A DNA stretch of 64,000 nucleotides from positions 36,147 to 100,146 of the forward strand of contig CAUDEL010000003.1 of NCBI GenBank assembly GCA_958448555.1, read 5' to 3'. Made by a program: the position numbers and the translations under genes. Source of the stretch: Limiplasma sp958448555 (GTDB taxonomy: Bacteria; Bacillota; Clostridia; Christensenellales; Aristaeellaceae). Positions 9,395 to 18,517 of the stretch are shown piece by piece (position 1 is the stretch's first letter; each line of letters opens with the position of its first letter). The notes beneath the pieces are model-generated. The model made no database searches, was not told the origin of the DNA, and saw only the letters and a list, made by a program, of their open reading frames with translations.

Positions 9395-11118
9395 CTACAC
9401 GCCACAGAAACGGCCTTTGCTGGCTGATTGGGATAGGGATGACGGCGGCGCTCTTTGCCTTTGTCTTTCTGGCGCTGGATCCAAAGTATGCGGTCAATGA
9501 CGATTCGGGGATTCTGCGCCCCTTCATGGGCTATGAAACGGGCGAGCCGGCGCATTTTCATATCTACATCCACGGCCTGCTGGCCTGGCCGCTGCACTGG
9601 CTTGGCCTGGCCGCGCCGGGGGTGGCATGGTTTAGCTGGATGCAGCTTGGTTTTTTGTTTCTGGCTTCCGTGGTCTGCCAAAAGAGCATCCTGCAGGGCT
9701 TTCTGAAGAAGAACCGCCCGCTCTGGGCCGGCGCGCTGTTCGCATTGGCCTTCGGCTTCGCCTTCGTGCTTCCCTATGTCGCCCGCATCACCTTCACGCA
9801 GACGGCTGCGCTGCTGGGCGCGGCGGCGGCGGCGCAGATCCTCTCCATCGACGGGGCCGCCTCCAGAGGCGCCGTTTATCGCGGCATGGGGCTATCGCTT
9901 CTGCTGTGCGTGCTGGCCTATTCGCTGCGGCAGATTACGCTCCTCCCCATTTTGGCCTTTTGCGCGCTGGCGATGGGGTATGTGGCGCTTGGGCGGGACG
10001 GGCTTGGCGGGAAGCGGAGCCTTCGGCCCCTGCTCGCGGGCGCTTGCGCCTTTGCCGTGGTGCTGGGCTGCATGGCGGGGCTTCGGGAATGGGAAATCGA
10101 GGAAAACGGGGCGCGTGAATACCTGCGGTGGCAGTCGGCGACCGAGGAACTGATCGACCGCTACGACATCCGCGACATCCCCGAGGAGGAGCTCGCCCGT
10201 GTCGGCTGGAGCATGAATACGGCGACGATGGTCGCGTCGCAGTGGTTTTTTCTGGACGAGAGCATTTCCACGGAGGCCTTCGACGAGCTGACGGCCTATG
10301 TGCACGCCACGAGGGACGAATCCATCGGGACGCTCAGCCGGGAAGCCATGGAAGTCCTGGCGGCGTTCCCGGAGGAAAACCGCGCGTTCATGCCCGGCAT
10401 ATGGCTGGCGCTGGCGCTTCTGGTTCTGGCGGCGGCAGGCGCGGCGGGCCTGCCGGGAGGACGGCGGACGCTGCTGATGCTGGCGGGCATTGCGCTGCTG
10501 ACGGGGGCCATGCTGTTTTATCTGGCGTTTGCCAAAGGCCGCATGCCGCTTCGCGCAGCGCTGATGGCGCTGCTTCCGGCGGCGGCGATGGTGTTTGCGC
10601 TGCTGCCCGAGGCGTTTTGCGCAAGGCGCGGCAGGATCATGATGGCGGTGGCCCTGGCGGCCTGCGTGGGGCTGTGCGCGTGGCAGGGGGCGTTGCAGAT
10701 CCCCTCGCTCCTGCCCGACGAGGAGCGGGAGGCCGAGCTGGGCAACCCTGTCGAGGACCTTTTGGAATATGCGCTGTCGGATGAGAGCATGCTCATCATC
10801 CATGACAACATCCTCGCCGGCGATTTGCGGCTGTTCCCGGACACGTCGGAGGGAATCCCGCACAATGTGAGCTTCTGGGGCGGCTGGGGCCTTCGCAGCG
10901 GGGAGAGCATCCGCCAGTTCGCAAACTTCGGCATCGACCTGCTGCATTTCCCGCCCGAAACCTTCCTTCGCGACGACGTGCTGTTTGCGGCCACGGTCGT
11001 GGACCCGCCCCCGAAATTCATGCTCAACTACCTTCGCGAAAAGGTCGATCCCAATGTGGACTGTATGCTGTATGGCGAAAACGGATTTGTATACTTTTTC
11101 CAATTCTATATTCCGTAA
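9391..11118 (+). CDS. Multi-membrane protein, GT-C-like, first of two tandem paralogues
   Basis: 575 residues with about ten hydrophobic segments. The first is at about 9-29, followed by an acidic NDD at 36-38 in the first outside loop and a conserved RPFMGYETGEPAHFHI stretch. A soluble C-terminal part (from about 425) contains IPHNVSFWGGWGLRS and FGIDLLHF, and the protein ends YFFQFYIP. The acidic pair after the first membrane segment resembles the catalytic site of GT-C transferases that use polyprenyl-linked sugars, but I do not recognise the family, so this is inference. The start overlaps the GtrB-like gene (ATGA). The pairing matches gtrB-gtrC in serotype-conversion operons. The paralogue is the next gene. 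Confidence 0.7.
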   Translation: MTTRHRNGLCWLIGIGMTAALFAFVFLALDPKYAVNDDSGILRPFMGYETGEPAHFHIYIHGLLAWPLHWLGLAAPGVAWFSWMQLGFLFLASVVCQKSILQGFLKKNRPLWAGALFALAFGFAFVLPYVARITFTQTAALLGAAAAAQILSIDGAASRGAVYRGMGLSLLLCVLAYSLRQITLLPILAFCALAMGYVALGRDGLGGKRSLRPLLAGACAFAVVLGCMAGLREWEIEENGAREYLRWQSATEELIDRYDIRDIPEEELARVGWSMNTATMVASQWFFLDESISTEAFDELTAYVHATRDESIGTLSREAMEVLAAFPEENRAFMPGIWLALALLVLAAAGAAGLPGGRRTLLMLAGIALLTGAMLFYLAFAKGRMPLRAALMALLPAAAMVFALLPEAFCARRGRIMMAVALAACVGLCAWQGALQIPSLLPDEEREAELGNPVEDLLEYALSDESMLIIHDNILAGDLRLFPDTSEGIPHNVSFWGGWGLRSGESIRQFANFGIDLLHFPPETFLRDDVLFAATVVDPPPKFMLNYLREKVDPNVDCMLYGENGFVYFFQFYIP

Positions 11119-11136
11119 AGCGGGAGGAGTTTTCTG

Positions 11137-12858
11137 ATGCGTAACCGAAACCGCCGCCTGGCCTGGCTGATCGGGCTGCTGCTTACCGTGGGGCTGTTTT
11201 TGTTCATCGCGTTTTGTCTGGATTGGCGCTACAATCAAAATGACGACATCGGCATCCTTCGCTCTTTCATGGGCTATGAAACGGGCGAACCGGCCAATTT
11301 CCACATCTTCATTCACGGTCTGCTAGCCTGGCCCATGTACTGGCTTGCAAAGGCCTTTCCCACGGTGGCGTGGTTTTCTGTGGTGCAGATCGCGCTGCTG
11401 GCGCTGTCGTGCTGGATGTGCTTCAAAAGCGTCATCCAGTGCTTCGTCAACCGCGACAAGCCCCTGTGGATGGGCACGGTTGGCGCGCTGCTGCTGGCGG
11501 CGGTTTTCATGGAGCTGTGCACCCGGATCACCTTTACGCTGACCGCGGGGCTTCTGGGGGCGGCTGCGGTGCTGCAGGTGCTTTCAGCGGATGTTGAAAA
11601 AGGCAGCCCGCGGCAGACGGCGCTGAGCATTGTGGGAGCGCTCCCACCCGTTGCGTTCGCCTATGCGCTCAGGAAGGAGACGCTCTGGCCCATTTTGGGC
11701 TTTGTGGCGCTGGCGCTGCTTGTGAAATGGTTTTTGCAGGGCGATCAGGGCCAAAAGGAGCGGCGCAGGGCGATGCTGCTTTCGGCTTCGGCCTGCCTTG
11801 CGGTGATTGTTGCGCTGATGGGCTGGCGGGCGATTGAAATCCAAAATTGCGGCCAGGAGGATTATCTGGCCTGGCAGGACGCGCGTACGCGCCTGGTGGA
11901 TTACTACGACCTTTCCAAGGTTCCTCCCGAGGTGTACGAGTCCGTCGGATGGACCGCGGGGACCATTGAACGCGCGTCCAACTTCTTTTTCCTGGATTCC
12001 GACATCACCACCGAGTCCATCGAAAGGTTGCTGGAGGCGCTGGAGGAAAGCGGCGGCGTGCCGGTGAGCTGGCAAAGCATCCGCGAGGCGCTGGATACGG
12101 CGGCGCATGGGAGCTTCGTCTTCCTGTGGGCTTTTGGGACCACGGCCGTGCTGTGGGTGCTGAGCCTGGCGGGCGCCTGCACCAAAAAGGGACGCCGGGC
12201 CGCGCTGCTTTCGCCGCTGCTGCTGGGCGCCGCGCTGCTGGTCGCGCTGACGGCCTATCTGACGCTGGAGGGACGCTTCCCCACCCGTGTGCTCTGGCTG
12301 GTCTTTCTTCCCTTCATGGCGCTGGTTGCGGGCATGCTGCCACTGTGCCTGCCCGACATCCCCTCGCGCAAGGCGCGTGCGGCTGTGGCCGCTGTGCTCT
12401 GCGGCGGAGCGCTGTGCGTCACCGGAATCATGCTTTATGAGGAGATCCCGGAGCTGATGCCCGATTACGAGGCCTGGGAGGCCATCGGCGATCCGGCGGC
12501 GACGCTGGACGAGTATGCGCTGGTGAACCCGGACATGCTGTTCATTCACGACATGACGCTGGCGGTGGACACGCGGCTCTTTCCCGATGTGAGCGAAGGG
12601 ATTCCGCACAACGTGGTGTTCTGGGGCGGCTGGCCCCTGCGCTCGCCCGCGACGATTGAACAGTTCGCGGCCTTTGGCATCGACTTGCTCCATTTTGATC
12701 CCGCCGAGCTTCTGCGAAGCGACATCTGCATCGCCTCCGGCGTGGTGGACCCCCCGCCCACGCTGGTGATCGACTATCTGCGCGAGAAGGTGGACCCCGC
12801 CTGCGATTACATGATTTACAGCGAGGACGGCGGCGTATATTTCTTCCAATTCTATTGA
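11137..12858 (+). CDS. Multi-membrane protein, GT-C-like, second tandem paralogue
   Basis: 573 residues, clearly homologous along its length to the gene before it: shared NDD at 35-37, RSFMGYETGEPANFHIFIHG, the IPHNVVFWGGWPLRS and FGIDLLHFDP blocks near the C-terminus, LREKVDP, and the same YFFQFY ending. GGGAGGAG lies before the ATG, 18 nt after the previous stop. The ends are much better conserved than the membrane middle, which suggests a shared catalytic or lipid-binding core with different specificity. Possible roles are transfer of two different sugars or recognition of two acceptors. Function is not proven. Confidence 0.7.
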   Translation: MRNRNRRLAWLIGLLLTVGLFLFIAFCLDWRYNQNDDIGILRSFMGYETGEPANFHIFIHGLLAWPMYWLAKAFPTVAWFSVVQIALLALSCWMCFKSVIQCFVNRDKPLWMGTVGALLLAAVFMELCTRITFTLTAGLLGAAAVLQVLSADVEKGSPRQTALSIVGALPPVAFAYALRKETLWPILGFVALALLVKWFLQGDQGQKERRRAMLLSASACLAVIVALMGWRAIEIQNCGQEDYLAWQDARTRLVDYYDLSKVPPEVYESVGWTAGTIERASNFFFLDSDITTESIERLLEALEESGGVPVSWQSIREALDTAAHGSFVFLWAFGTTAVLWVLSLAGACTKKGRRAALLSPLLLGAALLVALTAYLTLEGRFPTRVLWLVFLPFMALVAGMLPLCLPDIPSRKARAAVAAVLCGGALCVTGIMLYEEIPELMPDYEAWEAIGDPAATLDEYALVNPDMLFIHDMTLAVDTRLFPDVSEGIPHNVVFWGGWPLRSPATIEQFAAFGIDLLHFDPAELLRSDICIASGVVDPPPTLVIDYLREKVDPACDYMIYSEDGGVYFFQFY

Positions 12859-12882
12859 GCCGTTCGGAGAGGGGCTGATTGG

Positions 12883-13755
12883 GTGACGATTCGGGAGCTT
12901 TTTGACCGCTCCGGCGTGTATCTGAGCTGTGAGGTGTTTCCGCCCAGGGTATTTGAAAAAGTGGAGGAGGCCAAGGCCGCGGTGGGCGAGATCTGCTCGC
13001 TGGCTCCAGCCTACGTCAGCGTGACCTGCGGCGCGGCGGGCAGCGGCCCGCAGTTCACGCGCGAGATCAGCGCCTTTGTGCAGGAGCGGGGCGTCACCGC
13101 GCTGTCGCATCTCACGTGCGTGGGCGATACGCGGGGAAAGGTGGACGCCGCGCTGGACGGCCTGGCGCAGTCGGGCATCCGAAACATCCTCGCCCTGCGC
13201 GGCGATCTCCCGGAGGGCATGGCGTTCCCGGGCGAGGAGCATTTCCGCTACGCCGCCGAGCTCATCGGAGCCATCAAGCGCCGCGGCGCCTTCTGCGTGG
13301 GAGCCGCCTGCTATCCCGAGGGCCATCCCGAGTCCCCGGACCGGGACCACGATCTTGACTACCTTCGCAGAAAGCAGGACGCGGGCGCCGATTTTCTCAC
13401 CACGCAGATGGTCTTTGACAACGACATCCTCTACCGCTTTCTCTACCGCGCGCTGGCCCGGGGGATCGATATCCCCGTGACAGCCGGCATCATGCCCGTG
13501 GTCAACGCAAAGCAGATCAAGCGCATCGTGCGGCTGAGCAACGCGACGCTCCCCCAGCGCTTTCTGGCGATTCTGGACCGCTTCGCCGACGACCCGGACA
13601 GCATGGAGAAGGCGGGCATTGCCTACGCCACCGACCAGATCATCGATCTGGTCGCCAACGGCGTCAACCGCATCCACCTCTATACCATGAACCGGCCCCG
13701 GGTGGCGGCGGCGATTTTTGCCAACCTCGGCCCCATCCTGCGCCATGGATGCTAG
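12883..13755 (+). CDS. metF: Methylenetetrahydrofolate reductase
   Basis: 290 residues, close to the size of bacterial MetF. It reduces 5,10-methylene-THF to 5-methyl-THF, the methyl donor for MetH. Typical features are CEVFPPR near the N-terminus (catalytic glutamate), SVTCGAAGSG, LSHLTCVGD, NILALRGDLPEG (flavin/folate site), ACYPEGHPESPD, KQDAGADFLTTQMVFD and GIMPVVNAKQIKR. The start is GTG with GAGAGGGG upstream; no better ATG lies near. It begins 24 nt after the glycan membrane protein and overlaps the next gene, so it belongs to the same transcript but starts the methionine module. Confidence 0.93.
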   Translation: MTIRELFDRSGVYLSCEVFPPRVFEKVEEAKAAVGEICSLAPAYVSVTCGAAGSGPQFTREISAFVQERGVTALSHLTCVGDTRGKVDAALDGLAQSGIRNILALRGDLPEGMAFPGEEHFRYAAELIGAIKRRGAFCVGAACYPEGHPESPDRDHDLDYLRRKQDAGADFLTTQMVFDNDILYRFLYRALARGIDIPVTAGIMPVVNAKQIKRIVRLSNATLPQRFLAILDRFADDPDSMEKAGIAYATDQIIDLVANGVNRIHLYTMNRPRVAAAIFANLGPILRHGC

Positions 13756-14338
13756 GGAGCGCGCCGTGCGCTGCGCCGCCCGGTATCTGGGCGTACGCGG
13801 AGAGCCCAGGGGCGCCGCAAGGGCGGTGCTGGAGGCCGCCTACCCCATGGCGCTGGAGGCGGCGCAGCAGAAACACCTGATAAGGCGTACACCCGTGTGC
13901 GCAGCCGCCGGGAGGCTGCGAATTGCGGACGCGCTGGAAATCCCCTCGTTGGACCTGTGCCGCCTGTTTGACGGCGCAAAGGAGGGGCTGGCGCTGGTCA
14001 TTACGCTGGGCGCCGCGCCGGACGTGCTGGTGAGGCGGCTGATGCTGACCGATCCCGCGCTGGGCGCCGCGGTGGGCGCCTGTGCCTCTGCGCTGGTGGA
14101 CGAGGAGATCGACCGGCTGCTGGCGGCCCGATCCGGGGAGCTGGCGAAGGAAGGGATCCGGCTGTCGCCGCGCTTTAGCCCCGGCTACGGCGACGCGCCG
14201 CTGAGCTGTCAGGAGCCGTTGCTCAGGTGGCTGGAGGCGCGCAGGATCGGCGTATGTCTGACGGCCGGAGGCCTGATGCTGCCGGAAAAGAGTGTGACCG
14301 CCCTGGTCGCGCTGCTTCCAAAGGAGGACGGTATATGA
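13745..14338 (+). CDS. MetH reactivation-domain protein (stand-alone activation subunit)
   Basis: 197 residues. It matches the C-terminal activation domain of cobalamin-dependent methionine synthase, which uses SAM to rescue oxidised cob(II)alamin. The key block is RFSPGYGDAPLSCQ (SAM-binding RxxPGYG type), followed by GLMLPEKSVTALVAL. In E. coli this domain is fused to MetH; here it is a separate gene directly upstream of a MetH that lacks it. The ATG at 13745 overlaps the metF stop by 11 nt, and it overlaps metH by 4 nt, so the three are translationally coupled. A recognisable ribosome site is missing, which supports coupling. Confidence 0.88.
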   Translation: MDARERAVRCAARYLGVRGEPRGAARAVLEAAYPMALEAAQQKHLIRRTPVCAAAGRLRIADALEIPSLDLCRLFDGAKEGLALVITLGAAPDVLVRRLMLTDPALGAAVGACASALVDEEIDRLLAARSGELAKEGIRLSPRFSPGYGDAPLSCQEPLLRWLEARRIGVCLTAGGLMLPEKSVTALVALLPKEDGI

Positions 14339-16755
14339 GCGGAATCCGGGAGAAACTGGGCGTCTGCCTCCTGTATTTTGACGGGGGCATGGGAACGCTT
14401 TTGCAGAGCATGGGCCTGGCGGGCGGAGAGCGGCCGGAGCGGTGGAACCTTTTGCATCCCGAGCGGATCGAGCAGGTGCATCTTGGCTACCTTGACGCGG
14501 GGAGCGACATCATCACCACCAACACCTTCGGCGCGGCCCAGAGCCATCTGGGCGACGACGCAGCGGCGTGCATGCGCGCGGGCGTTCAAATCGCCCGGCG
14601 GGCGAGGGAGAAGGCGGGGCACGGATATGTCGCGGCAGACATGGGGCCGCTGGGCCGACTGCTCGCGCCCTATGGCGATCTGCCCTTTGAGGAGGCGGTG
14701 CGGCAGTTTCGGGAGGCGTTTTCCGCAGCGCTCTCGGAGGGTCCCGACCTGCTGCTCATCGAGACCATGACCGATCTGTTGGAGGTCAAGGCCTGCGTGC
14801 TGGGCGCTCAGGAGGCCATGGAGGCGTGCGGGACGGACCTGCCGCTGCTTGCCAGCCTGACCTTTGACGAAAAGGGGCGGCTGCTGACCGGCGCGGACAT
14901 CCCCGGAACGGCGGCGATGCTCATGGGCCTGGGCGTCACGGGCATCGGGCTCAACTGCGGCCACGAGCCGGCTGCTCTGATGGACAACGTGCGGGCGCTG
15001 GCGGCCTGTTCGCCGTTGCCGCTCTTCGTTCAGCCAAACGCCAGCCTGCCGGTGGTTGAGGATGGAAAGACCGTCTTTCCGACCACCCCGGAGGACTTCG
15101 CGCGCGACATGGCGGCGATGGTACCTCTGGGCGCCTGCGCCCTGGGCGGCTGCTGCGGCACCACGCCCGAGCACATCGCCCGGCTGGTGGAGGCCACGCG
15201 CGGCCTCCCCGTTGTTTCACGTGAAACATCCCCGCGCTGTATCATCTCCGGCCGTACCCGCTCGCTTTCGCTGGACGCGGGTCCCGTCATCATCGGGGAG
15301 CGCCTGAATCCGACCGGGAAAAAGCGCATGAAGCAGGCGCTGCTTCAGGGGGATATGGACACCCTCCTGCGCGAGGCCGTGGCGCAGACCGACGCGGGCG
15401 CGCATGTGCTGGACGTCAATGTCGGGCTGCCGGAGATCGACGAACGGACCTGCCTGATGCAGGCGGTCCAGGCCGTGCAGAGTGTCTGCGACGTCCCGCT
15501 TCAGCTCGATACCGCCGACCCCGCCGCGCTGGATGCCGCCTTGCGCGTCTATGCGGGCAGGCCGCTCATCAACAGCGTCAGCGGCAAGCAGTCGGTGATG
15601 GACGCGGTGTTTCCCCTCGCCCGCCGCTATGGCGCCGCGCTGGTGGCGCTGACGCTGGACGAGGAGGGCATCCCCGAGACGGCTGAGGGCCGGCTGGCCA
15701 TCGCAGGCCGCATCGTCCGCGAGGCCGGACGTCATGGCATCCGGCCCGGCGACCTGCTCTTTGACGCCCTCACCCTGACCGCCGCCACCGGCGCGGACGC
15801 GGCGCGGGTCACGCTGGAGACGGTGCGGGGCCTGCATCGCCTGGGCTATAAGACGGTGCTGGGGGTCAGCAACATCTCCTTCGGCCTTCCCAACCGCCCG
15901 GCGCTGACGGCCTCGTTCCTGTCCATGGCTCTTGCGGCCGGGCTGGACGCGGCCATTCTCAATCCGCTGGACCCCGCCGTCTCGGCGGCGTTCTGGGCGG
16001 GCAGCGCCCTGACGGGGCACGATGCCGGGATGGAGCGCTATCTGGCCGCCATGCGCCGTCTGCCGCCGCCCCAGGCGACAGGTCCGGCCGCCGCGCCCCT
16101 CGCCGCGGCGCCGATTCCGCAGGCAGAGGGAGATCCGCTGTCCGGCGCGATTCTCAGCGGCCTTGCCGCAGACGCCCGCCGCGCGGCCGAGAGCCGGATG
16201 GGCGGGGGCGCGGACCCGCTTTCGCTGATTGAGGAAAGCATCATGCCGGCGCTGACGGAGGTGGGCTCGCGCTATGAGCGGGGCGAGATGTTCCTGCCCC
16301 AGCTGCTTCAAAGCGCCGCCGCGGCGCAGGCCGCCTTTGAGCCCATTCGCGCGGCCCTTCCCGCCCGGGAGGAAAGCGGGGCGGGGCGCGTGATTCTGGC
16401 CACCGTGCAGGGCGATGTGCACGACATCGGAAAGAACATCGTCAAGGTGCTTTTGCAAAACTACGGCTTTGCCGTGACCGACCTGGGGAAAGACGTGCCT
16501 CCGCAGCGCGTGCTGGAGGCCGTCCGCCGGACCGGCGCGCGGCTGGTCGGGCTCAGTGCGCTGATGACCACCACCGTGCCGGCCATGCGCCAGACCATCG
16601 CCCTTCTCAGGGAGGAGGCGCCCGAGGTCGCTGTGGTGGTGGGCGGCGCGGTGCTGACGCAGGCTTACGCCGACGCCATCGGCGCCGACGATTACGCCCC
16701 TGACGCGATGGCGACTGTGCGCGTGGCGCAGCGAAGGCTCGGCAGGCAAGTCTGA
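14335..16755 (+). CDS. metH: Cobalamin-dependent methionine synthase, without activation domain
   Basis: 806 residues. It moves a methyl group from 5-methyl-THF to homocysteine through cobalamin. Domains: homocysteine methyltransferase (1-290) with zinc cysteines in GLNCGHE and GGCCGTTPEH; pterin-binding domain (about 315-570) starting GERLNPTGKK; B12 cap (about 620-690) with GSRYERGEMFLPQLLQSA; B12-binding domain (about 690-806) with DVHDIGKNIV, where the histidine is the lower cobalt ligand. The activation domain is absent and supplied by the gene before it. The ATG at 14335 was chosen over a longer open frame because AAGGAGG precedes it and it overlaps the upstream stop (ATGA). A perfect parS 16-mer lies in the linker between domains 1 and 2. 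Confidence 0.95.
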   Translation: MSGIREKLGVCLLYFDGGMGTLLQSMGLAGGERPERWNLLHPERIEQVHLGYLDAGSDIITTNTFGAAQSHLGDDAAACMRAGVQIARRAREKAGHGYVAADMGPLGRLLAPYGDLPFEEAVRQFREAFSAALSEGPDLLLIETMTDLLEVKACVLGAQEAMEACGTDLPLLASLTFDEKGRLLTGADIPGTAAMLMGLGVTGIGLNCGHEPAALMDNVRALAACSPLPLFVQPNASLPVVEDGKTVFPTTPEDFARDMAAMVPLGACALGGCCGTTPEHIARLVEATRGLPVVSRETSPRCIISGRTRSLSLDAGPVIIGERLNPTGKKRMKQALLQGDMDTLLREAVAQTDAGAHVLDVNVGLPEIDERTCLMQAVQAVQSVCDVPLQLDTADPAALDAALRVYAGRPLINSVSGKQSVMDAVFPLARRYGAALVALTLDEEGIPETAEGRLAIAGRIVREAGRHGIRPGDLLFDALTLTAATGADAARVTLETVRGLHRLGYKTVLGVSNISFGLPNRPALTASFLSMALAAGLDAAILNPLDPAVSAAFWAGSALTGHDAGMERYLAAMRRLPPPQATGPAAAPLAAAPIPQAEGDPLSGAILSGLAADARRAAESRMGGGADPLSLIEESIMPALTEVGSRYERGEMFLPQLLQSAAAAQAAFEPIRAALPAREESGAGRVILATVQGDVHDIGKNIVKVLLQNYGFAVTDLGKDVPPQRVLEAVRRTGARLVGLSALMTTTVPAMRQTIALLREEAPEVAVVVGGAVLTQAYADAIGADDYAPDAMATVRVAQRRLGRQV
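15213..15228. promoter_or_regulatory. parS-type site inside metH
   Basis: The palindrome TGTTTCACGTGAAACA is a 16/16 match to the parS consensus bound by ParB/Spo0J in Firmicutes. It lies in codons for VVSRETS in the linker between the first two MetH domains, where the protein can tolerate it. A second, 15/16 copy is at 22700-22715. Confidence 0.85.
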
Positions 16756-16779
16756 GATGAGAAAAAGGAGAGATGCTCT

Positions 16780-17226
16780 ATGTCCCGGCAACGTACAGGC
16801 GCTTCCGGCCTGTGGCAGGTGGTCAAGTTTACCCTCTTTTCCGCCAGCGCCGGCATCATTCAGGTGGCGGTCTTTACGCTGATGGAGACGGTCTTTCATC
16901 TGCCCTACTGGCCCAGCTATCTGACGGCGCTGGTGCTCAGTGTTCTGTGGAACTTCACCTTCAACCGGCGCTACACCTTCCGAAGCGATGCGGGCGTGAT
17001 GCGCAGCATGCTTCTGGTCGCCCTGTTCTACGCCGTGTTCACCCCGGCCTCGACCTGGTGGGGTCATGCCCTGACCACGGCGGGCTGGAACGATTTTCTG
17101 GTGCTGGCGGGGACCATGGTGGTCAATTTCGTAACCGAATTCCTCTACCAGCGCTTCGTGGTCTATCGAAACCGCATCGACACCAACGACGTGGCGCGCC
17201 GGGCGGGCGCTGGGGCGGAGGGCTGA
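16780..17226 (+). CDS. GtrA-like membrane protein, second copy
   Basis: 148 residues, four hydrophobic segments. Family features are VVKFTLFSASAGIIQVAVF at the start, the middle SVLWNFTFNRRYTF (the WNFxxNRxxTF signature) and the C-terminal VNFVTEFLYQRFVVY. GtrA-type proteins are thought to take part in translocating polyprenyl-linked sugars. AAAAAGGAGAG lies upstream, 24 nt after metH. It is followed after 3 nt by a UPF0104 protein. It is not a near copy of the 5343 gene, so the two probably serve different substrates or GtrB partners. Confidence 0.85.
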   Translation: MSRQRTGASGLWQVVKFTLFSASAGIIQVAVFTLMETVFHLPYWPSYLTALVLSVLWNFTFNRRYTFRSDAGVMRSMLLVALFYAVFTPASTWWGHALTTAGWNDFLVLAGTMVVNFVTEFLYQRFVVYRNRIDTNDVARRAGAGAEG

Positions 17227-17229
17227 GAG

Positions 17230-18192
17230 GTGACGGAGCCAAAACGCCTCGATTGGAAGCGCATGCTGTCCACCGCGCTGTTTTTGGTGCTGCTGGCGCT
17301 TCTGATCTGGTATGTCTATGAAAACCGGGCCGATATGGCAAAGCTGCTGGCGCTGAGCGCCGGCGACGTGGCGCTGCTTCTGGCGCTGGCGCTGGGCGGA
17401 TGTGTGATGAACTGCGTCTATCACCGGCTGATCCTCTCCACCTATCACATCCCCCTGCGGGTAGTGGACTGGATGGGCGTGACCTTTGTGGCCAACGCCA
17501 TGGCCTATGTGCTGCCCATGCGGGCGGACCTGGTGTTCAGCGCCGCGTATTACAAGCGGACCAAGGGCCTTGCCTACGTCAAGAGCGTGAGCATGGCGGC
17601 GGGAAACATCGTCTTTGGGGTGGTGTTCGCACTTTTGCAGATGTTTGCGTCCCTCGTGCTCACGGGACTGATCGAAAACGTCTGGTCCGGGACGCTGTGG
17701 CTTCTGTGGGGCGCCGCAACCCTGGCGGTGGGCGGCTTTATCGCCTTTTCCCTGCTGGTGCAAAACCGCAGGCTGCGCATTTTGGAGCGCGTGCGGGTGC
17801 TGGGCGACGTGGTGCGGGGCTTTAATGACCTGATCCGAAACCGCGGCCTCCTGTGGCGGCTGCTGGTATGCCTGATCGTCAACAACGCCGTTCAGCTATG
17901 CCTGTACATGGCCTGCTTCGCGGCGCTGGGGCTTTCGGTCACGCCCTATGAGGCACTGTTTTACAACAGCGTGAGCTGGATTGCCACCGTGGTGTCCATC
18001 GTGCCGGGCAACATCGGCATCAAGGAGGCGGTCATGGGCGTGGCCATGAGCCTGATGGGCGCGCTGTTTCAAAACGGCGTCGCGGTGTCGCTGCTGCAGC
18101 GGGTGGCGGTGATGATCGTCTATGTCGCGGCCGGCGCCGCCTTCGCCTGGCCGGTTTTCAGACGTTGGAACAGGGCGGAAAGGGAAGCCTGA
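17230..18192 (+). CDS. UPF0104/LPG-synthase-type membrane protein (flippase-like)
   Basis: 320 residues with about eight hydrophobic segments. It resembles the membrane part of lysylphosphatidylglycerol synthase (PF03706) but has no soluble aminoacyl-transfer domain. Family features include CVMNCVYHRLILSTYHIPL, VTFVANAMAYVLPMRADLVF and SIVPGNIGIKEAVMG near the C-terminus. Stand-alone members often lie in glycan or lipid loci and may move lipid-linked molecules. The start is GTG, 3 nt after the GtrA-like stop, with GGAGG about 12 nt upstream. It is the last gene before the hairpin-rich region at 18203-18549. Confidence 0.8.
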   Translation: MTEPKRLDWKRMLSTALFLVLLALLIWYVYENRADMAKLLALSAGDVALLLALALGGCVMNCVYHRLILSTYHIPLRVVDWMGVTFVANAMAYVLPMRADLVFSAAYYKRTKGLAYVKSVSMAAGNIVFGVVFALLQMFASLVLTGLIENVWSGTLWLLWGAATLAVGGFIAFSLLVQNRRLRILERVRVLGDVVRGFNDLIRNRGLLWRLLVCLIVNNAVQLCLYMACFAALGLSVTPYEALFYNSVSWIATVVSIVPGNIGIKEAVMGVAMSLMGALFQNGVAVSLLQRVAVMIVYVAAGAAFAWPVFRRWNRAEREA

Positions 18193-18210
18193 GCGATGCG
18201 ATAAAAAAAA

Positions 18211-18237
18211 GGGGCCGCCTTTTGAGAGGCGGCCTCC
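18211..18237 (-). terminator. Terminator for the minus-strand glyoxalase (hairpin copy 1)
   Basis: Read on the minus strand, a GGCCGCC...GGCGGCC stem is followed by eight T residues (18210-18203). It is 320 nt from the glyoxalase stop because element A separates it from copy 2. Confidence 0.7.
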
Positions 18238-18517
18238 CAAGCTGCTGACAAAGTGCGGGGTGCAGGGGGATCATCAGTTGCTCAATCATTCGCGCTTCCC
18301 TGACGGTCGCGCTCATGGTTTCGCTGCCCCGCTGCGGGTCGCTTTGCCACCTTCGGTGGCAACAGCCCACAGGGCTGACGCTTCCCTGCGCGCCTGCCGG
18401 GGTTTGGGGCAGAGCCCCAAAGCCTTATGCCGCAGCATTTTTCCCGAGCGTTGCGAGCGCCCGAAGGGCGCAAGAAACGCGGCTCTCCCCAAAATCAGGG
18501 GTTTTTCAACGGTCTGA

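Noticed and set aside
12859..12882. SAM or cobalamin riboswitch before metF
   Set aside because: The gap to the preceding gene is only 24 nt; metF is inside a longer transcript.
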